Shown in pieces: positions 58,678 through 64,000 of a stretch of DNA of 64,000 nucleotides (position 1 is the first letter of the stretch; the number at the start of each line of letters is the position of its first letter). Under the pieces are notes generated by a model. That model saw nothing but the letters and a program-made list of their open reading frames with translations, had not been told where the DNA came from and did no database searches. Source of the stretch: Bordetella genomosp. 4 (GTDB taxonomy: Bacteria; Pseudomonadota; Gammaproteobacteria; Burkholderiales; Burkholderiaceae_B); the NCBI RefSeq assembly GCF_002261185.1, contig NZ_NEVQ01000011.1:32410-96409 (forward strand). Direction: 5' to 3'. The translations under genes and the position numbers were made by a program.

Positions 58678-59337
58678 CTAGCCACCGCAATTCCATGCGC
58701 CGTAGACGACTCTGTCGTGGCGTGCGGGCGGTGTGACTGCCCATTGCATCGGGTCCGAGTGCATTTCAATGCGCAAATCCAATCGGATCGCCATGAATCC
58801 GTGTGCCAAAGCGGCGCGCGCAGCACAATCACCTATGAGAGGCGCGACGCGGCGCAATAACGGCCGTATCAACGGCATCAACGGTTCGTGCAGATAGGTC
58901 AGCCGCGCGTGCAGCGTAGGCGTGCGATCCGGCGGCAGTACTTCGATCCGCCATGCCGGGAGGTCGGTCAACTGCTGTACGCGATTCCAGGTACGCTGCT
59001 GCGCCGCGCGTGCATGACTGCCGGCATAAACGAAGCGCGGCAAAAACGATTGCGTAAACGCCTGCTCAATCACGTCCCTGCGGGCATGCTGAGTCGCACC
59101 TGCGCGGGCGCTATCCAGTAACGCCACGTACGCCAGTTGCCGCACGATTTGCCAATGGGCAGCTTCGATAATCAGCAGGCTCAATAACAGTAATGAGATG
59201 GCAACAATGCCGAACTCAACCATCGCCGCCCCGAGTTGGCGCGGCGGTGCGGCCGGGTGTGCGGCGTACCGGCCTGATGCCATGCGGATTTTGGCAGGCA
59301 GCTCGGTGTACGGGGAAAAACTAGAGCGGTAGGGCAT
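58678..59337 (-). CDS. TadE-like pilus assembly protein (orphan)
   Basis: Probable pseudopilin-like protein of about 219 aa. The TadE domain is visible: GAAMVEFGIVAISLLLLSLLI, where the glutamate after MV is the pseudopilin-type residue, followed by the hydrophobic helix and QLAYVALLDSARAGATQHA. The C-terminal region has no clear motif. No tad/flp genes are adjacent. The start is uncertain: 59337, 59361 and 59283 are all possible and none has a good ribosome site. It lies behind hslO on the same strand. Confidence 0.75.
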   Translation of the reverse strand: MPYRSSFSPYTELPAKIRMASGRYAAHPAAPPRQLGAAMVEFGIVAISLLLLSLLIIEAAHWQIVRQLAYVALLDSARAGATQHARRDVIEQAFTQSFLPRFVYAGSHARAAQQRTWNRVQQLTDLPAWRIEVLPPDRTPTLHARLTYLHEPLMPLIRPLLRRVAPLIGDCAARAALAHGFMAIRLDLRIEMHSDPMQWAVTPPARHDRVVYGAWNCGG

Positions 59338-59469
59338 GGCCAGGCAGTGTGCCTGGCTCATGCCGCAACGTCGATTGTGGGAACTACGACTGCGGCAACT
59401 ACGACTACCCACGCGAGGCGAGGCGGGGAGGCGCCATTCAGCCAGTCACTGGCCGATGCCGGCTTCCGA

Positions 59470-60387
59470 TCAATGCACCGTGGGCGGATCCTGCTCCGGC
59501 ATTGGCTTTGCCGCGGCAAATAGCCCCGAGCAATCCACGGCATCGAACGTATAAGGCTTACCACAGAAATCGCAGGTCACCTCGACCTCTCCGCGCTCTG
59601 CCAGGATGTCGTTGAGCTCGGTTTCACCTAGAGACCGCAGCATATTGGCCACGCGTTCGCGCGTGCAGGGGCAATGCCAGCGTACCGTCGACGGGTCGAA
59701 TGCAATTAGCGTTTCTTCCCAATACAGCCGATGAATCACGGTGTCGATATCTGCGGCCAGCAGTTCGCCGGGCTCCAGCGTTTCTGCCAGCACAATTGCA
59801 CGTGCCAGAGAGTCTGACGTATCGGATTCATGAGGCTTGCCGCCTTCGCCGGGCAGGCTTTGCACCAGCAGTCCGGCCGCATACTGGCCATCGGCCTGCA
59901 GCCACAGTCGGGTGTCCAGTTGCTCCGAGGCTTTCATATAGTGCTGCAATGCTTCGGCTACCGTGTCGCCTTCGAGCGGCACAATGCCTTGATACGTCTG
60001 CTGGCCCGGCACCTTGCGCCGCGGATCCAGCACCACGATGAATCGCCCTTCGTCATTCGTATTGAGCAGGCTTTGCATGGTGCCATCCTCAGGGACATCG
60101 TGGCCGTCGCGGATCTTGACCGTGGCGCGCAGGCTCAGATCCGACTGACATTCCACCACCAGCAATGCTATGGGCCCCGATCCCTGAATCTGCAGGACCA
60201 GCGATCCTTCGAACTTGATATTCGCCGCCAGCAATGCCGCGGCCGCCATCAATTCACCCAGCAGTCGCTGTACGGCGGGGGGATAGTGATGGTGTTCCTG
60301 GGCCTGCAGCCACGTATCGTGTAACCGTACGGCCTGGATGCGCACCGAGCGGTCTTCGAAGAGGTATTTCTTGAGTTGATCAGTCAT
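59470..60387 (-). CDS. hslO: Redox-regulated chaperone Hsp33
   Basis: Cytoplasmic holdase activated by oxidation, 305 aa. The C-terminal zinc switch has the two pairs C239-P-C241 and C272-DF-C275, which hold zinc when reduced and form disulfides under hypochlorite or peroxide stress. The N-terminal domain shows ALLAANIKFEGSLVLQIQG and GPIALLVVEC. ATG 60387 (MTDQLKKYLFEDRSVRIQ) fits the family. The order CxC then CxxC is intact, so redox control should work. Confidence 0.96.
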   Translation of the reverse strand: MTDQLKKYLFEDRSVRIQAVRLHDTWLQAQEHHHYPPAVQRLLGELMAAAALLAANIKFEGSLVLQIQGSGPIALLVVECQSDLSLRATVKIRDGHDVPEDGTMQSLLNTNDEGRFIVVLDPRRKVPGQQTYQGIVPLEGDTVAEALQHYMKASEQLDTRLWLQADGQYAAGLLVQSLPGEGGKPHESDTSDSLARAIVLAETLEPGELLAADIDTVIHRLYWEETLIAFDPSTVRWHCPCTRERVANMLRSLGETELNDILAERGEVEVTCDFCGKPYTFDAVDCSGLFAAAKPMPEQDPPTVH

Positions 60388-60454
60388 GCATGAATGTTAG
60401 CCGATCAACTCGATTCGGAGCTATTTTCCCGCTCATATGCCGGGGTAAAACCGC

Positions 60455-60976
60455 TCAGCCGATCCGCTTGAGCGCCTGCTTGTAATGCTGAGCTCGCGTC
60501 TGGTAGTGGACGTTGTTCTTGTGCATAGTGGCAATTTCTTCTGCAGACAGCTCCCGCACGACCTTGCCCACGCCGATCACGAGGGAGTTGTCGGGAATGA
60601 TTTTTCCCTCGGGAATGATCGCGCCGGCGCCGATCAGGCAATTGCGCCCCACCACGGCGTTATTCAGCACAATGGCCTGCATGCCGATCAGGGCGCCCTC
60701 GCGGATCGTACAGCCGTGCAGCATGGCCTGGTGGCCTACCGTCACGCCAGGGCCTATGGTCATCGGGCAGCCCTCGTCGACATGCAGGACGGAGGATTCC
60801 TGGATATTGCTGCCTGTTTCGATCACGATGGGAGCGTTGTCGCCGCGGATCGAGACGTGCGACCAGATACTGACACCGGCTTGCAGCGTGACGTTGCCGA
60901 TGATATCGGCACTCTCTGCAACATAAACACTGGGGTCAATGGTCGGGATCAGGTCATCAAGTTGGTAAATAGGCAT
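60455..60976 (-). CDS. Gamma-carbonic anhydrase family protein
   Basis: Left-handed beta-helix hexapeptide-repeat protein of 173 aa, YrdA/CaiE type. Zinc ligands are at H65 (VLHVDEG), H82 and H87 (VGHQAMLHG), with the spacing of gamma-carbonic anhydrases. RGDNAPIVIETGSNIQE is the conserved substrate-side block. Whether it hydrates CO2 is unproven; YrdA-like members often have no measured activity. It lies between hslO and the acyl-CoA synthetase gene with short gaps. Confidence 0.93.
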   Translation of the reverse strand: MPIYQLDDLIPTIDPSVYVAESADIIGNVTLQAGVSIWSHVSIRGDNAPIVIETGSNIQESSVLHVDEGCPMTIGPGVTVGHQAMLHGCTIREGALIGMQAIVLNNAVVGRNCLIGAGAIIPEGKIIPDNSLVIGVGKVVRELSAEEIATMHKNNVHYQTRAQHYKQALKRIG

Positions 60977-60998
60977 ACAGCAGTCGTCTCTGGCAGTG

Positions 60999-62660
60999 TC
61001 AGGCTGGATTTGCGGCGCGGGTTTCCTCGCGCAGGCGCAGCACGCGGCGTTGAATCTTGCCTGTGGTCGTCATAGGGAGTTCATCAATGAACTCGATTTC
61101 TTTCGGGTATTCGTAGGGTGCCAAACGGTCCCGTACGTGTTCTTGCAGGGCCTGAATCAGCTCGGCGGGATCGCGCCCGGCATATTCCGGCGTCAGTACG
61201 ACATAGGCTTTCACCAGCGCTCCCCGTTCGGCATCGGGCTTGGGAACGACGGCGGCGTTAGCCACGGCGTCGTGACCCAGCAGGCAGTTTTCGATTTCCC
61301 CCGGGCCGATACGGTAGCCGGCGGACTTGAACACATCGTCGGCCCGGCCGGCATACCAGAGGTAGCCGTCCTCATCGACGCGCGCGAGATCACCGGTGCG
61401 GCACCAGTCGCCGGTGAATTTTGCCTGGGTGGCGGCCTCATTGCGCCAGTAGCCCAAGAACAGGATAGGGTCGGGAAAACCGCTAATATCGTAGCGATTC
61501 AACGCGATTTCGCCGGTTTCGCCGGCAGCCACGGGTTGACCATCATCATCGATCACTGCGACCAGGTGGCCCGGGTAGGGGCGCCCCATGCTGCCGGGTT
61601 TGGCTGGCCAGCGCAGATGGCTGTTGCCCACCACGTAATTCAGCTCGGTCTGACCGAACATCTCGTTGGGCGTGATCCCCAGCGCGGTCTGGCACCATTC
61701 GAATACCGTTTCGCCCACGCTTTCCCCGGCGCTCATGATGGCGCGCAGTGCCAGCCGATATTGCTTGGCAGGCTCCGGCACCGTCTTCATCATCATTTTG
61801 AGCGCAGTGGGGAACAAGAACGTGTTTGTGACCTGATAGCGCTCCATCAGCTCAAAGGCGCGCTCAGGGGAAAACCGTCCACGCGTGCCGACGATAGGGT
61901 GGCCGAAATACAGGGTGGGCAGCAGGGCGTCCATCATCCCACCCGTCCAGGCCCAGTCCGCGGGCGACCAGAACACGTCGTTGGTTTTGGGAAACCAGTT
62001 TTGCGAGGCGACAAAGCCAGGCAGATTGCCGATCAGGACGCTATGCGGCAGCAAAGCACCCTTTGGGGCACCCGTGGTGCCGGATGTGTACAGCAAAATG
62101 GCAGGGTCGGTGGCGCGCGTCATCACCTGTTTGAATTCACCTGGCTGGCGTGCCAGCAGGCTGCGCCAGGGCAGGACACGTTCATCGACAAAACCGATCC
62201 CGATGATTTGATTCAAATTCGGGCAGTTGTCGCTAATAGCCAGCAAGTTGGCGCTGGAAGCGTAGTCGACCACAGCGACCCGGGCATCGGAGTCGCGCAG
62301 CCGGGTTTCCAGGGCCTCAGGGCCGAACAAGGGCGACAGCGGTACGACGATGGCGCCGACACTGTAGATCGCCATATGGGCCACCACGGTTTCCGGCCGT
62401 TGTCCTAAAACCACACCGACCCGGTCGCCGCGCTCCACACCCATCTTGATCAGGCCATTTGCCAACTGATTGGCGGCTTCACCTAATCGTGCATACGTCC
62501 AGACTTCGCGATTACCCGCTTCGTCTTCGTAGTAAATGGCAATACGCCGGGCGTCCGACGAACTTGCCGCCCAGCGGTGGCAGCAGGCTTCCGCAATATT
62601 GAATTGGGTCGGAACCAGCCAGCGGAATGATTGGTAGAGCGACTGATATTGGTCGTTCAT
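60999..62660 (-). CDS. AMP-dependent acyl-CoA synthetase
   Basis: Acyl-CoA ligase of 553 aa in the acetyl-/medium-chain synthetase branch. The P-loop ILLYTSGTTGAPKGAL, then DWAWTGGMMDALLPTLYFG, MFGQTELNYVVGNS, GYRIGPGEIEN and the lysine motif MTTTGKIQRRVLR are all visible. The substrate is a short or medium-chain acid, not resolved by sequence. ATG 62660 begins MNDQYQSLYQSFRW, a family-like N-terminus; the longer frame lacks support. It lies 22 bp before the carbonic-anhydrase-like gene, possibly one transcript. Confidence 0.92.
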   Translation of the reverse strand: MNDQYQSLYQSFRWLVPTQFNIAEACCHRWAASSSDARRIAIYYEDEAGNREVWTYARLGEAANQLANGLIKMGVERGDRVGVVLGQRPETVVAHMAIYSVGAIVVPLSPLFGPEALETRLRDSDARVAVVDYASSANLLAISDNCPNLNQIIGIGFVDERVLPWRSLLARQPGEFKQVMTRATDPAILLYTSGTTGAPKGALLPHSVLIGNLPGFVASQNWFPKTNDVFWSPADWAWTGGMMDALLPTLYFGHPIVGTRGRFSPERAFELMERYQVTNTFLFPTALKMMMKTVPEPAKQYRLALRAIMSAGESVGETVFEWCQTALGITPNEMFGQTELNYVVGNSHLRWPAKPGSMGRPYPGHLVAVIDDDGQPVAAGETGEIALNRYDISGFPDPILFLGYWRNEAATQAKFTGDWCRTGDLARVDEDGYLWYAGRADDVFKSAGYRIGPGEIENCLLGHDAVANAAVVPKPDAERGALVKAYVVLTPEYAGRDPAELIQALQEHVRDRLAPYEYPKEIEFIDELPMTTTGKIQRRVLRLREETRAANPA

Positions 62661-62801
62661 GGCCCTATTTTGTAAGCGCGCTGGCGACCACCCCGAAGGG
62701 TGCCGCCCGAGGGCCGGAATGCCCCCAACAGGTGCAAGCATGACCTAGAGGGCCGCGAACTGCAATATCCCTGTGCCAGTAAAGGGGACGTATACGGGTT
62801 A

Positions 62802-63650
62802 TTACGGATGCTTGCTTTGCCGGCGCAGGGCCGAGGGCAGGGCAGGCAAAGACAGGGGACGCCGGGGCCGTGTCGAGGGAGATCCCGCCTCGCGCTGAGC
62901 GTATTGTTCTGCCCAGTTCAACAGGACCAGTTTTCCATCGTGGTTTTCTGCCAACGCCGAGAGACTCTCTACCCAGTCGCCGTCATTGCAATACAAAATG
63001 CCGCTGACGTCGCGCATTTCCGGTTTATGGATGTGGCCACACACCACGCCGTCCAGACCCCGGCGCCGCGCTTCGCCTGCCAGGGTTTCCTCGAAATCGG
63101 TAATAAAGGACACCGCGTTCTTCACCTTGTGCTTCAGGTATTGCGACAGGGACCAGTAATGCAGGCCCATGCGATGGCGCAGGCGGTTGAAATGGTGATT
63201 CAGCCAGAGGGCGCTCTGATACAGCGTATCGCCCAGGCGAGCCAGCCATTTGCTGTGCTGAATGACGCCGTCGAATCGGTCGCCATGCAGCACCAGCAGC
63301 CGCTGCCCGGTGGCGGTGACGTGGACGTCTTCGTCCAGGACTTCGATATCCCCAAAGGCATAACCCACGAACTCCCGGGCAAATTCGTCATGATTGCCGG
63401 GGACAAACACCACGCGCGTGCCATTGCGCGCCTTGCGCAGGATGCGCTGAATCACGTCATTGTGGGCGCGAGGCCAATGCCAATGTTTGCGCAATTGCCA
63501 GCCGTCAACAATGTCACCCACCAAATACAGCGTCTCGGATTCGTTTTGATCGAGGAAATCCAATAGAAAATCCGCCTTGCACCCGGCCGTACCCAGGTGA
63601 AGATCGGAAATCCAAAGTGTGCGCCAATGCGTCGGTCGGGTCTCGTTCAC
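62802..63650 (-). CDS. UDP-2,3-diacylglucosamine diphosphatase-like metallophosphoesterase
   Basis: Calcineurin-type phosphoesterase of 282 aa. Metal-site motifs are complete: WISDLHLG (D16, H18), LVGDIVDGW (D46), VPGNHDEF (N86, H87), VLHGDRFDG and GHIHKPEM. The sequence resembles the LpxH/LpxH2 branch that cuts UDP-diacylglucosamine to lipid X in lipid A synthesis. It differs from classical LpxH in the KHWHWPRAHNDVIQ region, so activity should be tested by comparison. GTG 63650 has AGAGGG upstream. The C-terminal 25 residues are basic and Pro-rich. Confidence 0.85.
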   Translation of the reverse strand: MNETRPTHWRTLWISDLHLGTAGCKADFLLDFLDQNESETLYLVGDIVDGWQLRKHWHWPRAHNDVIQRILRKARNGTRVVFVPGNHDEFAREFVGYAFGDIEVLDEDVHVTATGQRLLVLHGDRFDGVIQHSKWLARLGDTLYQSALWLNHHFNRLRHRMGLHYWSLSQYLKHKVKNAVSFITDFEETLAGEARRRGLDGVVCGHIHKPEMRDVSGILYCNDGDWVESLSALAENHDGKLVLLNWAEQYAQREAGSPSTRPRRPLSLPALPSALRRQSKHP

Positions 63651-63744
63651 GTGAGCATCCCTCTGGCTGTGAAGATGCCCAGAATGTAACCATGGCGCCG
63701 TGACGCCTACGTGACCAAAACATGACGCAGTTGTGACGGTGGAG

Positions 63745-63829
63745 GCTTTTTTGCCGCCGGGCCGCCCCGAGGCAAAAACGCCCCCTTTGGGGGCAGCAAG
63801 CCGAAGGCGCGGCGTGGGGGCTTTTTTTA
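63745..63829 (-). repeat. Dispersed terminator-like repeat, copy 2
   Basis: Reverse complement reads AAAAAAAGCCCCCACGCCGC, then GCCTTCGGCTTGCTGCCCCC, AAAGGGGGCGTTTTTG and CGGCCCGGCGGCAAAAAAG. This matches the copy at 46772-46852 almost base for base in the opposite orientation. Confidence 0.85.
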
Positions 63830-63862
63830 CGCCACGGTTGTAGTCTGTGGCATGCGTAGTGC

Positions 63863-64000
63863 GGAGTTCTTTTGGCGCAGGAGGTCGGCGTGTAAAAGCC
63901 CCGCCGGGCCTATCGCCGCGACTCGGCCCAAGACCAGGGGCCTCGGCCCGCTTCGCGGGCTAAATCGCGGCTCAACGGCCCGGCGGGGCTTTTACACGCC
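63863..64000 (+). repeat. Dispersed palindromic element, copy 2 (runs to the edge)
   Basis: It starts GAGTTCTTTTGGCGC and has inner arms GTGTAAAAGCCCC and GGGGCTTTTACAC. Its reverse complement aligns along almost its whole length with 22267-22414. The last bases (TTTACACGCC) are at the window end, so the outer arm continues beyond it. A central block CGGCCCGCTTCGCGGGC forms the tip hairpin. Confidence 0.85.

Larger units (their letters stand above)
63651..64000. other. Non-coding region with two repeat elements at the window edge
   Basis: From the divergent side of the LpxH-like gene to the window end (350 bp) there is no supported gene. It contains copy 2 of the terminator-like repeat (63745-63829) and a copy of the palindromic element (63863-64000) that reaches the edge. 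Confidence 0.75.

Overview
The window is a 64 kb stretch of a GC-rich betaproteobacterial chromosome, most likely from Alcaligenaceae (Bordetella or Achromobacter type). This is judged from the housekeeping order lepB-rnc-era-recO and pyrG-kdsA-eno-ftsB, the orphan Bug-type (tripartite tricarboxylate) binding protein, the many LysR regulators, and protein features typical of that family. No database search was possible, so the genus is an inference. I saw no rRNA, tRNA, CRISPR array, transposase or prophage gene.

Layout. 1-2.7 kb: end of lepB, then rnc, era and recO, tightly packed. 2.8-8.9 kb: small single genes (flavodoxin-like protein, small Cys-rich protein, exported VWA protein, a divergent SDR/TetR pair, a Bax-inhibitor family membrane protein) and a reverse-strand pepA-holC-DUF2486-like group. 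10.5-17.5 kb: lptF, a LysR gene divergent from an orphan branched-chain-type binding protein, mmsA, a CysB-like regulator, and a Fur-controlled DUF2325 gene. 17.7-26.7 kb: an NlpC/P60 lipoprotein, the overlapping prpE-hbpS-MFS operon, acs, an EamA transporter and threonine aldolase. 26.8-39.3 kb: hydrolase, Bug protein, LysR genes, ETF-ubiquinone oxidoreductase, thioesterase, a 3-oxoacid CoA-transferase pair, and several oxidoreductases.

39.4-52.2 kb is the most coherent accessory region. An RpiR-type regulator, preceded by two perfect AT-rich palindromes 31 bp apart, overlaps an isoaspartyl peptidase. It is followed by a complete GsiABCD-type peptide ABC importer, a DmpA-type aminopeptidase, a DppA-type D-aminopeptidase, a class C serine beta-lactamase and an Xaa-Pro aminopeptidase. 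Together this looks like a pathway for importing and dismantling unusual (isoaspartyl, D-amino-acid or cell-wall-derived) peptides. 52.2-64 kb: LysR, epoxide-hydrolase-like protein, pyrG-kdsA-eno-ftsB, then a reverse-strand run of TadE-like protein, hslO, gamma-carbonic anhydrase, acyl-CoA synthetase and an LpxH-like phosphoesterase.

The intergenic DNA is unusual. There are at least three kinds of long palindromic element: a 201 bp triply nested one at 15.7 kb, a family of about 140 bp with copies at 22.3 kb and at the right edge in opposite orientations, and a terminator-like family with copies at 46.8 and 63.8 kb. These, together with several clear operator palindromes (TetR, RpiR, LysR, Fur, and one upstream of acs), are the main non-coding findings.
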